This document shows, piece after piece, positions 8,717 to 18,016 of a DNA stretch of 64,000 nt. A model generated the notes under the pieces. That model was not told where the DNA came from. It searched no databases and worked only from the letters and a program-made list of their open reading frames with translations. A program made the position numbers and the translations under genes. Positions within the stretch are counted from its first letter, which is position 1; every line of letters starts with the position of its first letter. Origin of the DNA: DASXRA01 sp036558905 (GTDB lineage Bacteria; Actinomycetota; Actinomycetes; Mycobacteriales; Jatrophihabitantaceae); contig DATBER010000105.1 of NCBI GenBank assembly GCA_036558905.1, positions 1-64,000 of the forward strand. Reading direction: 5' to 3'.

Positions 8717-8753
8717 CGATTCCACGCTCGCTGCGCGACGCTCAGGCATCGCC
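8705..8753. repeat. 49 bp inverted repeat carrying both stop codons
   Basis: GGCGATGCCTGA (8705-8716) and its exact reverse complement (8742-8753) flank a 25 nt loop. Each arm encodes Gly-Asp-Ala-stop of one of the two convergent genes. It can act as a bidirectional terminator; there is no U-tract. Confidence 0.75.
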
Positions 8754-9680
8754 GAGGGCGTCGAGGAAGTCGGCCGTCGGCACGAAGAACAGCCCGCCGG
8801 TGACGGCCCGGGAGAAGTCGAGCAGCCGGTCGGTGGTGCCGGGCGGGTCGCCGATGAACATGTTGTGCAGCATCTGCTCGATGACGTCCGGGGTACGGGC
8901 GTAGCCGATGAAGTAGGTGCCGTACTCCTCGGCGCCCACCCGGCCGAACGGCATGTTGTCGCGGACGATCTTGAGCTCGTCGCCGTCCGCACCGGTGATC
9001 ACGTTCAGCGCGACGTGAGAGTTCGGCGGCTTGACGTCGTCCGGCAGCTCGATGTTGGTGAGCTTGGTGCGGCCGACCGCCCGCTCCTGGTCCTCGGTGC
9101 TCAGCGCGTTCCACGCGGGCATGTCGTGCAGGTACTTCTGCACGATGACGTAGCTGCTGCCGGCGAACCTCGGGTCTTCGGTGCCGACCGTCACGGCCTC
9201 GGCGGCCACCGAGTCGACCGGGTTCTCGGTGCCGTCGACGAAGCCCAGCAGGTCGCGGTCGTCGAAATACCGGAAGCCGGGCACCTCGTCCACCACCGTC
9301 GCCGCGCCGGACAGCCGCCCGGTCACGTGCGTGGCCAGCTCGAAGCACAGATCCATCCGAACGGCCCGGATGTGGAAGATCAGGTCGCCCGGGGTCGCCG
9401 GTGCGTGGTGCCGATCGCCGGTCAGTTCCCGAAACGGGTGCAGCCCGGCCGGGCGTGGCTCGCCGAACAGCCGGTCCCAGGCGGCCGAGCTGATGCCGGC
9501 TACGCAGGTCAGCCCACCGTCCAGCGCGCGGAACCCGACCGAACGCTGCAGTCCGGACAGGTCGGCCAGCAGGTCGCGGACCTTGTCCTCGCCGCCGCCG
9601 TCGATGGTCAATACGAGAAAAATGGCCGATCCGGTAAGGGGAGTGAGGACGGGCTGAGGTGTCGGCGTCACGTTCGGCAT
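8742..9680 (-). CDS. DyP-type heme peroxidase
   Basis: Dye-decolourising peroxidase of 312 residues, which oxidises substrates with H2O2 using heme. The family GxxDG motif is in LLGFVDGTENP, with the distal Asp. The C-terminal part has the conserved Arg and the FGRVGAEEYGTYFIGYAR block, and a His in IVQKYLHDMPAW is a candidate proximal ligand. I see no secretion signal, and no encapsulin gene nearby. The ATG at 9680 (MPNVTPTP) is chosen because residues further upstream have no family character. It is convergent with the alditol-oxidase-like gene; coupling of H2O2 production and use is an attractive inference. Confidence 0.88.
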   Translation of the reverse strand: MPNVTPTPQPVLTPLTGSAIFLVLTIDGGGEDKVRDLLADLSGLQRSVGFRALDGGLTCVAGISSAAWDRLFGEPRPAGLHPFRELTGDRHHAPATPGDLIFHIRAVRMDLCFELATHVTGRLSGAATVVDEVPGFRYFDDRDLLGFVDGTENPVDSVAAEAVTVGTEDPRFAGSSYVIVQKYLHDMPAWNALSTEDQERAVGRTKLTNIELPDDVKPPNSHVALNVITGADGDELKIVRDNMPFGRVGAEEYGTYFIGYARTPDVIEQMLHNMFIGDPPGTTDRLLDFSRAVTGGLFFVPTADFLDALGDA

Positions 9681-9702
9681 CCTCGCACGGGCCGTCGTGA
9701 GC

Positions 9703-9708
9703 GACACT
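9703..9708 (+). promoter_or_regulatory. candidate -10 box before class V aminotransferase
   Basis: GACACT six bases before the ATG at 9715; a near match to TANNNT with leaderless spacing, which favours 9715 over the GTG at 9697. Confidence 0.35.
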
Positions 9709-9714
9709 GGGCGC

Positions 9715-11379
9715 ATGAACGAGCCGCCCGAGACTCCGCTGTTGCGCCGCATTCGTGAGGCGGTGATCGGTGACGACCAGGTGATGCCCGGGCCGTACGG
9801 GCCGCGCCGCGTCACGTACGCCGACTACACCGCATCCGGCCGGTCGCTGACGTTCATCGAGGACTTCATCCGCGACGAGGTGCTGCCCCGGTACGCCAAC
9901 ACGCACACCGAGTCGAGCGGCACCGGCCTGCAGACGACGCGCCTGCGCGAGGACGCCCGGCGCATCATCCGCGACAGCGTCGGCGGCGACGACGACACGG
10001 TGGTGATCTTCTGCGGCTCCGGCTCGACCGGCGCGATCGCCAAGCTGATCGGCATCCTCGGGCTGCGCATCCCGGCTCAGCTGAACGACGAGTACAAGTT
10101 CAGCGACGCCATCCCCGACAAGCCAGTCGTGTTCATCGGCCCCTACGAGCACCACTCGAACGAGCTGCCCTGGCGCGAGTCCATCGCCGACGTGGTGCTC
10201 ATTCCGCAGGACGCCGACGGGCACATCGACATCCCGTGCCTGGAGCAGCGCCTGGTCGAGTACGCCGATCGCCCTTTGAAAATCGGGTCGTTCTCGGCGG
10301 CCAGCAACGTGACCGGCATCGTCAGCAACACCGACCGGGTGAGCGCGCTGCTGCACGACCACGGCGCCTACTCGTTCTGGGACTTCGCCGCAGCCGCCCC
10401 GTACGTCGACATCCGGATGGCCGGCAAGGACGCGATCTTCCTCAGTCCGCACAAGTTCATCGGCGGACCGGGTACACCCGGCGTGCTCGTCGTGCGGCGC
10501 GACCTGCTGCACAACCGGGTGCCGGACGTCCCGGGCGGGGGCACCGTCGCCTACGTCAACCCGCTCGAGCACCGCTACCTCGACGACCCGGCCCAGCGCG
10601 AGGAAGGCGGCACGCCGGCGATCATCGAGTCGATCCGGGCCGGGCTGGTGTTCCAGCTCAAGCAGGCCGTCGGCGTCGACGTCATCCGCGAGCACGAGGA
10701 GTACTACCTGCGCCGGGCCGCCACCGCATGGGCCGACGAGCCGGCCATCGAGATCCTCGGCAACCTCGATGCCGAGCGGCTGTCGATCGTGTCGTTCGTG
10801 GTGCGCGCGCCGAGCGGGCGCTACCTGCACCACAACTTCGTGGTGGCGCTGCTGAACGACCTGTTCGGCATCCAGTCCCGGGGCGGCTGTTCGTGTGCCG
10901 GGCCGTACGGGCACCAGTTGCTGGGCATCGACCTGGACACCTCGCACGCGTTCGCCCGCGAGATCGAGCACGGCTGTGAGGGCATCAAGCCGGGCTGGGT
11001 GCGGGTGAACTTCAACTACTTCATCTCGCCGACGGTGCTCGACTATGTCATCGAGGCGGTGTTGCTCGTCGCCCGCGAAGGCTGGCGGCTGCTGCCCGAC
11101 TACCGGTTCGACCCCGACCACGGGTTGTGGCGGCACCGCTCCGGGCCGGTCGAGCCGCCACTGCGGCTGACCCAGGTCGGCTACGACGCGGACGGCGCGA
11201 TGTGCTTCCCGCGCTTCGACGACCGGGCGCCCGAGTCGGCGCTGGCCGGCTACCTGGACGAGGCCCGCGCCATCCTGGGACAAGCCCATCCGGCCCCCGA
11301 TGCGCCGGCGGTCGGCCTGTCCGAGGACTTCGAACACCTGCGGTGGTTCGAGCTGCCCCCGCCCTGCCTGGTCACCTGA
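9715..11379 (+). CDS. class V aminotransferase / cysteine-desulfurase-like
   Basis: PLP enzyme of 554 residues. The Schiff-base lysine is in LSPHKFIGGPGTPG, the phosphate-binding region is FCGSGSTGAIAKL, and a Cys-rich loop RGGCSCAGPYGH occupies the place of the catalytic cysteine loop of SufS/Csd enzymes. It is about 150 residues longer than SufS, mostly from C-terminal extension and insertions, so it belongs to a divergent NifS-like group whose substrate is unclear. GTG at 9697 would add six residues. No suf or isc genes are nearby. The promoter is shared with the divergent DyP gene. Confidence 0.82.
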   Translation: MNEPPETPLLRRIREAVIGDDQVMPGPYGPRRVTYADYTASGRSLTFIEDFIRDEVLPRYANTHTESSGTGLQTTRLREDARRIIRDSVGGDDDTVVIFCGSGSTGAIAKLIGILGLRIPAQLNDEYKFSDAIPDKPVVFIGPYEHHSNELPWRESIADVVLIPQDADGHIDIPCLEQRLVEYADRPLKIGSFSAASNVTGIVSNTDRVSALLHDHGAYSFWDFAAAAPYVDIRMAGKDAIFLSPHKFIGGPGTPGVLVVRRDLLHNRVPDVPGGGTVAYVNPLEHRYLDDPAQREEGGTPAIIESIRAGLVFQLKQAVGVDVIREHEEYYLRRAATAWADEPAIEILGNLDAERLSIVSFVVRAPSGRYLHHNFVVALLNDLFGIQSRGGCSCAGPYGHQLLGIDLDTSHAFAREIEHGCEGIKPGWVRVNFNYFISPTVLDYVIEAVLLVAREGWRLLPDYRFDPDHGLWRHRSGPVEPPLRLTQVGYDADGAMCFPRFDDRAPESALAGYLDEARAILGQAHPAPDAPAVGLSEDFEHLRWFELPPPCLVT

Positions 11380-11387
11380 TCGACTTC

Positions 11388-11436
11388 GACCCCCGAACGG
11401 TCGTTTTGGACCGCGCTACGTGACGGCTCGGGGGTC
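11388..11436. terminator. hairpin between convergent genes
   Basis: GACCCCCGA (11388-11396) pairs with TCGGGGGTC (11428-11436) around a 31 nt loop, placed between the two convergent stops. Likely a bidirectional terminator; no U-tract. Confidence 0.5.
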
Positions 11437-11437
11437 A

Positions 11438-13807
11438 CTAGCCGATCGCGATGCGGCCGTCGGTCGTGTAGCTGAACGGATCGGGCAGGCTGCCCACGTA
11501 GTCCACCAGCGGCACCAGCTCGGCGTCGGCGGTCTGCACGATGTTGCTGGCCCCGGTGAGCACGGCGAACCCGTCACCGCCCCCGACCATGAACGAGTTG
11601 GCCGTGGCCGTGAAGCTCTCGGCGGTGCTGTTCGGGATCGCGTGCGAGTTGTCGCCGGCCGCGCCCAGCCATACGCCGGTGATCGAGCCGTTGCCCTGCG
11701 AGCCGGTGTAGCTGAAGTGCAGCCCGGCCACCTGCATGATGCCGCCCGTACCGGCCGCCAACTGCTGGTTGAGCAGGGCCCACACCTGGGTGCCGGTCAG
11801 GGTGAACGTGTCGACGTAGTCGTCCTGGAACGGCTGCATGGTGAACAGGTCGCCGTAGGTGACCTCGCCGGCCAGCAACCCGGCCCGGACGCTGCCGGTG
11901 TTGACGAAGGCCAGTTGCGACTTGGCGTAGTTGCGTTGCGAGTCGGCGATCAGGTCACCGGCCGGGGACTCGCCCGCCGGCGTCGAGCCGCCCTCGCGCT
12001 GGGACGGGATGTCGGCCGACGCGTGGTTGATCACCTGCTGGGTGATCGGGTTGGTCGCCGTCGCCGCGGCGTCGACCACCGCCTGCACCTTCTGGTCGGG
12101 CGTGACCGTGGCGGCCGACGGGTCGGTGGACTTCGGCGGCGTCGTGTTCCAGGTCGGCTGGATGGAGCCCCACGTGTAGGCGATGGTGCCGGCCTTCTTG
12201 TCCAGCAACAGGTGCACCTCGTCGAACGCCCGGGTGAACGACGAGGCCTGGATGACCAGCGCGTTGCCGACCCGGGTGTCGAAGATCGTGTGGCTGTGCC
12301 CGGAGATCACTACCGAAACCGCCGGGTCGAGCTTGCTGGTGATGTCGTGGATGCGGTCGTTCACGGTGCCGACCGGGAAGGTGGCATGCGAGCCGCCCTC
12401 GTGGATCGTCACCACGAACGCGTGCACGCCCTGGTGCTGCAGCTGGTGCACGTAGCCGTTGATCGCGGTCGCCTCGTCGACGAAGTGCACGCCGTCGGTG
12501 GCGCCGGTCGTGACGATGGTCGGCGTGGTGATCGTCGTAGCCCCGACGAACGCCACCCCCACGCCGCCGACCTTCTTGATCACGTACGGTGCCAGCAGCG
12601 GCTGACCGGTCGCGTCGCTGATCACGTTGGCGTCGACCACCGGGAAGTTCAGCGGGTCGAACCTGATCGACGGGTCGATCGTCGACTGCCCGCCGTTGAC
12701 CTGGCGCAGCATCTCGGGCACGCCGCGGTCGAACTCGTGATTGCCGAGCGTGCCGACGTCGACGCCCATGAGGTTCAGCGCGTCCAGGGTCGGCTTGTCG
12801 CGCAGCAGGCCGGACTCGGGCGGGCTGGCGCCCACCATGTCGCCGGCCTCGACGGTGACCGTGTTGGGCTCGCTCGCCCGGGCCTGCTCCAGGTAGGTGG
12901 CCAAGGTGGCGATGCCGCCGGCCGAGTCCTTCACGCCGGTGTACGGATCGGTGTAGGTCAGCCCCTTGCCGGTGATGTTGCCGTGCACGTCGTTGAAGCC
13001 GAGGATCTGCCCGGTCGTGTACTTGTTGCCGCCCTTGATGATGTCGGTCAGCACCCGGCCCTGCGCCTGCAGCGGTGGGTTGAAGCCGCCGAGCACGGCC
13101 AGGGTGGGCGCCAGGTCGACGGCCCGCACGCCGCGGACGCTCGAGTCGTGCACGATGTTCGGGCCGCCCGCCACGAACGTCGCGTGCATGTTGATGTTGT
13201 GGGCCAGATCGACGTAGTCGGGCAGGTAGCCGTGCTGGCCGAAGAACAACGACGGGGCCACCAGGGTGCCCACCGTGTTGCCGTCGAACTGGTACGGCAC
13301 CTTCGTCACGACCACGACGTCACCCGAACGGGTCGGGTTCAGCGAATCGCTACCGTCGACATTTGCCAGCTGCGCCTTGGTGAACACCGCCGACACGACC
13401 TTCGGACCGAGCGCCTGGTAGGCGGCGACGATCTGGTCGACGGTCGCCTGGTACTGGGCCGGGTCGAGCACGCCGTCGGGGTTGCGGCCCTTGACGCTGA
13501 GGTAGATCTGCGCGGTGCCGCCGGCCCAGCACGCCTTGGCGACGGTGCCGCCCGGGGCGCTGGCCGCGGCGGGCCGGCAGTTGCCGGTCTGCTCGACGTC
13601 CTGCAGGCCGAGCTGCTTGAGCACGAGCGGCGCGTCGACGGCGTACCACTGCGGGGCGAAGCCATGATCGCTGGAGGCCAGAATGTCGGTGTTCGGGCCG
13701 AACATCGAGCGGATCAGGCCCAGCCGCTCGTCGGCCGAGTGGTAGGCGCCGATCAGGTAGTTCAGCCGCTGGCTCACCCGGTGATCGCGTGGCCCGGTGC
13801 CGGCCAC
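11438..13807 (-). pseudogene. 5'-truncated phosphodiesterase / 5'-nucleotidase fusion
   Basis: The open frame of 789 residues begins abruptly inside an alkaline-phosphatase-superfamily domain. ILASSDHGFAPQ and the later HATFVAGG region, which hold distal metal sites, are present. The N-terminal half with the nucleophile and a signal peptide is missing. From about residue 285 a complete secreted-type 5'-nucleotidase follows: GFNDVHGN, VEAGDMVGAS, LGNHEFDRG, ISGHSHTIFD, then the C-terminal domain with FVNTGSVRAGL. In-frame homology-like sequence (RQYLPYYDRV) continues upstream to a TAG at 13838-13840, directly before the methyltransferase stop. This looks like a 5' deletion. Without a signal peptide an extracytoplasmic enzyme could not be exported, so I call it a pseudogene. 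Confidence 0.65.
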
Positions 13808-13846
13808 TCGGTCGTAGTACGGTAGATATTGCCGGAGCTATGCGTT

Positions 13847-14410
13847 TCAGGCGGCCTCGGGCTTGTGCGCGAGGAACGTCATCCCGATGTCGACGGCCAC
13901 GGTGATCCGGCCGCAGCCGAGCTCGCGTAGCCGATCGAGCAGGTAGCCCGGGGCGATCGGGTTGTAGGTGTCGCCCTCGTGGAACTGGCGCAGCTGCTCA
14001 CTGGCGACGCTGTCGCCGCCGACGATCAGGCCGCCGGGGCGCACGACCCGCACCAGCTCGGCCAGCACCTTGTCCTGCCGTTCGCGGGTCGGCACGTGGT
14101 GCAGCATCGTGAACGTCGCCGCCGCGTCGAACGTCCCGTCGCCGAACTCGAGCGCCGACGCGTCGCCGAGCCGGACGTCGACGTCGGGGAACCGCTCGAC
14201 GAGCTTCGCGACCGCCGGGGCCTCGGCCTCGACGGCGGTCAGCATCTCGACCCGTCGGCGCAACCAGTCGGTGGCCGCCCCCGGACCGGGGCCGACCTCG
14301 ATCAGGTTCGGGCCGAGCTCGAGGTCGCCGAGCAGCGGGCTGAGCACTTCGGTCTGCAGGTGCTCGGCCCACTCGGGGCTGCTGCACAGGGCGGCATGCT
14401 CCTCGTTCAT
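13847..14410 (-). CDS. class I SAM-dependent methyltransferase
   Basis: Methyltransferase of 187 residues. The SAM-binding motif I LIEVGPGPGAATDWL, an acidic strand-2 residue in TAVEAEAP, GDASALEFGDGTFD and VRPGGLIVGG match the Methyltransf_11 pattern. The substrate is unknown. ATG at 14410 is preceded by TAGCGT with a 7 nt gap, a leaderless arrangement. It sits right where the 5' half of the downstream phosphodiesterase gene should be. Confidence 0.85.
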   Translation of the reverse strand: MNEEHAALCSSPEWAEHLQTEVLSPLLGDLELGPNLIEVGPGPGAATDWLRRRVEMLTAVEAEAPAVAKLVERFPDVDVRLGDASALEFGDGTFDAAATFTMLHHVPTRERQDKVLAELVRVVRPGGLIVGGDSVASEQLRQFHEGDTYNPIAPGYLLDRLRELGCGRITVAVDIGMTFLAHKPEAA

Positions 14411-14417
14411 GCCGGCC

Positions 14418-14423
14418 ACGCTA
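14418..14423 (-). promoter_or_regulatory. -10 box, leaderless start of methyltransferase
   Basis: TAGCGT on the minus strand, seven bases before ATG 14410. Confidence 0.5.
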
Positions 14424-14510
14424 GAAAGGCCGGCCGGCGTCGTCCACCGCGTACGCTGCCAGGTTACGTCGCGTACCGGACAACCGGCCGTCCTGGTCGC
14501 GACGTTCGCC

Positions 14511-15200
14511 ATGGGGCCGACCACCCGGTACTGCCGGCACGTGCACGACGAGCATCAGCTGGCCTGGGCGCCCACGGGCGTGCTGACCGTCGAGACCGAC
14601 GTCGGCACCTGGGTGCTGCCGCCGACCCGGGCGTTGTGGATCCCGTCCGGCGTGCCGCACGAGACGTCGGCCAACGGCCCGACGACCATGCGTTCGGCCT
14701 ACCTGAGCCCCGACCTCGGTCCCGAGTGGACGGCGCCCCAGCCGGTGCTGGCCCGGCCGGTACTGGCCGAGCTGATCCATCATCTGGCCGACGCATCGTT
14801 GGGCGCTTCCCAGAGGAGGCGCGCCGAGGCGGTGTTGCTCGACCTGCTGGAACCCGTCGCGGTGGCCACCATCGACGCGCCGATGCCGCGCGACGCCCGC
14901 GCGCTCGACGTCGCCCGGGCGCTGCTGGCCGAGCCGGCCGATCCGCGCAGTCTGGACGAGTGGGGCCGCCACGTCGGGGCGAGCGCGCGCACCTTGGCCC
15001 GCGCGTTCCGGGCCGACACCGGACTGGGCTTCGCCCGATGGCGCACCCTCGTCCGGATTCGTGGCGCGCTGCCCGCCCTGGCCGCGGGCGAGCCGGTGGG
15101 TAACGTCGCCCGCCGGGTGGGCTACGAGACGGCCAGCGCCTTCGTGGCCGCGTTCCGCCGCGAGACCGGCGTGACGCCCGGCGCCTACTTTCGCCGCTGA
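14511..15200 (+). CDS. AraC-family transcriptional regulator
   Basis: Protein of 229 residues with an N-terminal cupin-like sensor (HVHDEHQLAWAPTGVLTVET, then ALWIPSGVPHE) and a C-terminal AraC double HTH (LDEWGRHVGASARTLARAF and VGYETASAFVAAFRRETGVTPG). In this family the cupin domain usually senses a small metabolite and regulates a neighbouring gene, here possibly the divergent methyltransferase or the following small membrane protein. The frame stays open upstream of the ATG at 14511, so a longer N-terminus from a rare start is possible. Confidence 0.88.
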   Translation: MGPTTRYCRHVHDEHQLAWAPTGVLTVETDVGTWVLPPTRALWIPSGVPHETSANGPTTMRSAYLSPDLGPEWTAPQPVLARPVLAELIHHLADASLGASQRRRAEAVLLDLLEPVAVATIDAPMPRDARALDVARALLAEPADPRSLDEWGRHVGASARTLARAFRADTGLGFARWRTLVRIRGALPALAAGEPVGNVARRVGYETASAFVAAFRRETGVTPGAYFRR

Positions 15201-15252
15201 TGTATCTGCCCGGCGCCCCCGCCTTCTTCCCAGTATCGCGAAGGGGAGAGCG

Positions 15253-15639
15253 ATGGACGTCCACCGGTTGTCGCACGCGAGCATGCCGCTGTTGCGCATG
15301 CCCGAGACCATGCCGCGACCGCTCGTCGCCGTGAGCGCCATGCTGGTACTCGCCGGGCTGGACGTGCTCGGCGCCGTCCTGGCCAAGCGCTGGGCCGACG
15401 GCGGTTCGCTGGTGGTCTTCGTCGGCGGCTTGAGCGTCTTCGGTGTGTTGTTCTGGATCTACGGCTCGAGCCTGCGCTACGCCGAGTTGGTGCCGGTCAC
15501 GTTCGGCTGGATCGCCGCGCTGCAGATCGGGCTGATGCTGATCGAGCGCACCCGGGCCGCGACCGGAGTGCCGGTCGGGCACTGGGTCGCGGCCGGCGTG
15601 ATCATCGGGCTGGAGGGCTACCTCCTCGCGGGACACTAG
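15253..15639 (+). CDS. small four-helix membrane protein, SMR-like
   Basis: Protein of 128 residues with four predicted transmembrane stretches (about 24-43, 52-70, 80-96 and 108-126) and a GGAGAG ribosome site before the ATG. Topology and length resemble small multidrug resistance or DMT half-transporters, and LDVLGAVLAKRWADGG resembles the first helix of that fold, but I do not see the SMR catalytic Glu clearly. Transport of a cationic compound is a guess. It follows the AraC gene by 50 bp on the same strand and may be its target. Confidence 0.65.
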   Translation: MDVHRLSHASMPLLRMPETMPRPLVAVSAMLVLAGLDVLGAVLAKRWADGGSLVVFVGGLSVFGVLFWIYGSSLRYAELVPVTFGWIAALQIGLMLIERTRAATGVPVGHWVAAGVIIGLEGYLLAGH

Positions 15640-15799
15640 TCGAGCTGCAGGTCGTCGACGCACTGCCACCCAGGTCGCCGTCGTCGCAGTGCGAAATGAT
15701 GAGCTCGTTCCGGTCAGGTTCCGGTCAGGCGCAAATCAGGGGTGGACTCCGGGAAGTCACCGATCCGCCGAACGGCCCGATGCGCGCAACATCCTCGGT

Positions 15800-16744
15800 G
15801 TGATCGAGGTGCGAGAACTGAGCAAGCAGTTCGGCCGGGTGCACGCGGTCGACGGACTGAGCTTCGACGTAGTGCCCGGGCGGGTTACCGGATTCCTCGG
15901 CCCGAACGGGGCCGGCAAGTCCACGACGATGCGGCTGATCCTCGGACTGGACCGGCCGACCCGTGGGCAGGTGACGGTGAATGGCCGCCGGTACGGCGAG
16001 CTGCGCCGGCCGTTGCACGAGGTCGGTGCCGTGCTGGAGGTGCGCGCCGTCCATGGCGGTCGCAGCGCCTACAACCACCTGCTGTGCCTGGCCCAGAGCA
16101 ACGGCATCGGCCGGCGTCGGGTCGCGGAGGTGCTGGACCTGGTCGGATTGGAGCCGGCCGGGCGACGACGGGCCGGCACGTTCTCCCTCGGCATGAGCCA
16201 GCGATTGGGGCTGGCCGCCGCGTTGCTCGGCGACCCGCCGGTGCTGCTGTGCGACGAGCCGGTGAACGGCCTCGACCCCGAGGGCATCCTGTGGATCCGG
16301 ACGTTGCTGCGCTCACTGGCCGCCGAGGGGCGCACGGTGTTCGTGTCCAGCCACCTGATGAGCGAGATGGCGCTGACCGCCGACCATCTGATCGTGGTCG
16401 GCCAGGGCCGGCTGATCGCCGACGCGTCGACCGGCGAGATCATCGCGCGCAGCTCGGCGAACAACGTGCTGGTGCGCTCGCCCGAGGCGGTGCGGCTCGG
16501 GGTGCTCCTGGTCGAGGCCGGCGCGCAGGTTCGCCCGGTCGACGGCGCGATACCCGGCGGCTCAACCGCGGGAGCCGGCACCGTCTTGCACGTGAGCGGC
16601 CTCGACTGTGCGGCGATCGGCGACCTGGCCGCCCGGCACGGCATCGCCGTCCACGAGCTGACCCCGCAGGCGGCCTCGCTGGAGGCGGCGTTCATGGAGC
16701 TGACCCGGGACAGCGTCGAGTTCCACGTGGAGGTGGCGCCATGA
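15800..16744 (+). CDS. ABC transporter ATP-binding protein
   Basis: ATPase of 314 residues. Walker A GPNGAGKST, a signature FSLGMSQRLGLAAALL, Walker B VLLCDEPVNGLDPEG and the switch His in VFVSSHLMSEM place it in the bacitracin/lantibiotic exporter (BcrA-like) group. The signature motif SLGMSQR is the variant usual in this group. GTG at 15800 begins at the conserved VIEVRELSKQF. Its TGA overlaps the permease ATG (ATGA), so the two subunits are coupled. The 160 bp upstream contain a short tandem GTTCCGGTCAG and no other gene. Confidence 0.9.
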   Translation: MIEVRELSKQFGRVHAVDGLSFDVVPGRVTGFLGPNGAGKSTTMRLILGLDRPTRGQVTVNGRRYGELRRPLHEVGAVLEVRAVHGGRSAYNHLLCLAQSNGIGRRRVAEVLDLVGLEPAGRRRAGTFSLGMSQRLGLAAALLGDPPVLLCDEPVNGLDPEGILWIRTLLRSLAAEGRTVFVSSHLMSEMALTADHLIVVGQGRLIADASTGEIIARSSANNVLVRSPEAVRLGVLLVEAGAQVRPVDGAIPGGSTAGAGTVLHVSGLDCAAIGDLAARHGIAVHELTPQAASLEAAFMELTRDSVEFHVEVAP

Positions 16745-17514
16745 CCACGATCGGCTTCGGCAACGTGTTGCGTAGCGAGTGGACCAAGCTGCGCTCGGTG
16801 CGATCGACCTACTGGACGACGCTCTTCTCGGTGCTCGTCACGATCGGGGTGGGCGTGATCGTCTGCGCCAAGTGGGCGAGTGACATCCGGCACTCGCCGG
16901 GTGACACGCTCGATCCCACGCTGGCCAGCCTCAACGGCCTCTTCCTGACGCAGGTGGCGGTCGGCACGCTGGGCGTGCTGGTGATCAGCTCCGAATACGG
17001 CACCGGCATGATCCGGGCGACGTTCGGCGCGGTGCCGCAACGGCGGATCGTGCTGGCCGCCAAGGCGCTCGTGTTCACCGCTGTCGTCCTGGTGGGCGGC
17101 GAGTTCCTGAGCTTCACCGCGTTCGGCATCGGGCAGGCGATCCTGCACGGTGCGCACGCCGGCGCGTCGCTCGGTCAGCCCGAGGTGCTGCGCGCCGTGG
17201 TCGGGGGCGGGCTGTACCTCGCCGCGGTGGGGCTGCTCGGGTTCGGGCTCGGCGCGCTGATCCGGCACACCGCCGGGGCGCTGTCGGCGTTCTTCGGTGT
17301 GCTGTTCGCGCTGACTGCACTGGCCGATCTGCTGCCCTCGTCGTGGCGCAACGACGTCATCCCGTACATGCCGGCCAATGCCGGAACGCAGATCTTCAGC
17401 GTCGACCGGGTGCACGACGCGCTCGCGCCCTGGGCCGGGCTGGGCGTGTTGTGCCTCTACGCGGCGGCGGCGATAACGGCGGCGACGGTGCTGGTGACCC
17501 GCCGCGACGCCTGA
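16741..17514 (+). CDS. ABC transporter permease, ABC-2 type
   Basis: Membrane partner of the preceding ATPase, 257 residues with about six transmembrane helices. The start SEWTKLRSVRSTYWTTL is typical of actinobacterial ABC-2 permeases, and ISSEYGTGMIRATFGAVPQRR is the conserved cytoplasmic loop after helix 2. It probably exports a peptide, antibiotic or lipid; the cargo is unknown. A family A palindrome begins 3 bp after the stop and may terminate the operon. Confidence 0.88.
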   Translation: MTTIGFGNVLRSEWTKLRSVRSTYWTTLFSVLVTIGVGVIVCAKWASDIRHSPGDTLDPTLASLNGLFLTQVAVGTLGVLVISSEYGTGMIRATFGAVPQRRIVLAAKALVFTAVVLVGGEFLSFTAFGIGQAILHGAHAGASLGQPEVLRAVVGGGLYLAAVGLLGFGLGALIRHTAGALSAFFGVLFALTALADLLPSSWRNDVIPYMPANAGTQIFSVDRVHDALAPWAGLGVLCLYAAAAITAATVLVTRRDA

Positions 17515-17516
17515 CT

Positions 17517-17565
17517 CGATCGTGCAACCCTCGGCCGCGTCAGGCGGCCCACGGTTGCACGATCG
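17517..17565. repeat. 49 bp palindrome (family A), intergenic
   Basis: Near-perfect copy with CGATCG ends, three bases after the ABC permease stop; loop GTCAG. Confidence 0.9.
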
Positions 17566-17599
17566 GTCTTCTCGCGCTGGACTCGCTGATCGGCCGGCA

Positions 17600-17605
17600 T
17601 AGGGT
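17600..17605 (+). promoter_or_regulatory. -10 box, leaderless start of DUF1801 gene
   Basis: TAGGGT six bases before ATG 17612, with no ribosome site. Confidence 0.5.
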
Positions 17606-17611
17606 GACGCG

Positions 17612-18016
17612 ATGAGCTACGAGGTCGACCCGCGCGTCGACGCCTACATCGACGCGCTACCCGACTGGCAGCAGGCGATCTGTCACGAGGTGCGCGAGAT
17701 CGTGCACGCCGCCGACCCCGAGGTCGTCGAGACGATCAAGCGGACCGTACAGCCGTACTTCGTGCTGCAGGGCAACATCTGCGCACTGCTGGCGGCCAAG
17801 GATCACGTGAACGTGTTCGTCTACGACGGCGGCATCGTGCCCGATCCCGAGGGCATCATCACCGCGGGGCACGACAACCAGACGGCCCGTACCGTGGCGT
17901 ACAGCAAGGGCGAGAAGATCAACCGCCGGGCGCTCGGAAACATGTTCGAGCAGATCATCGCCAACAACCGGGCCGGTGGCTGGCGCAAGCTCAAGCGCGA
18001 GGCAGCCGGCGGATGA
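17612..18016 (+). CDS. DUF1801 protein
   Basis: Protein of 134 residues of the DUF1801/YdhG type. DWQQAICHEVREIVHAADPEV at the N-terminus and the later aromatic-rich strands fit the family, which has a small alpha-beta fold of unknown function often linked to stress or iron proteins. It overlaps the next gene by 4 bp (ATGA), so the pair is cotranscribed and coupled. Confidence 0.8.
   Translation: MSYEVDPRVDAYIDALPDWQQAICHEVREIVHAADPEVVETIKRTVQPYFVLQGNICALLAAKDHVNVFVYDGGIVPDPEGIITAGHDNQTARTVAYSKGEKINRRALGNMFEQIIANNRAGGWRKLKREAAGG

Noticed and set aside
8650..11337. Very long open frames opposite or out of frame to real genes (for example minus strand here, and 2176-4515 plus)
   Set aside because: High GC removes stop codons from shadow frames. 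Their Arg/Ala/Pro-rich products have no domains, and the true genes (DyP, aminotransferase, glpD, TetR) occupy the same DNA.
15640..15799. Small gene or riboswitch before the ABC ATPase
   Set aside because: Only a short tandem GTTCCGGTCAG is seen; no coding signal or known aptamer pattern.
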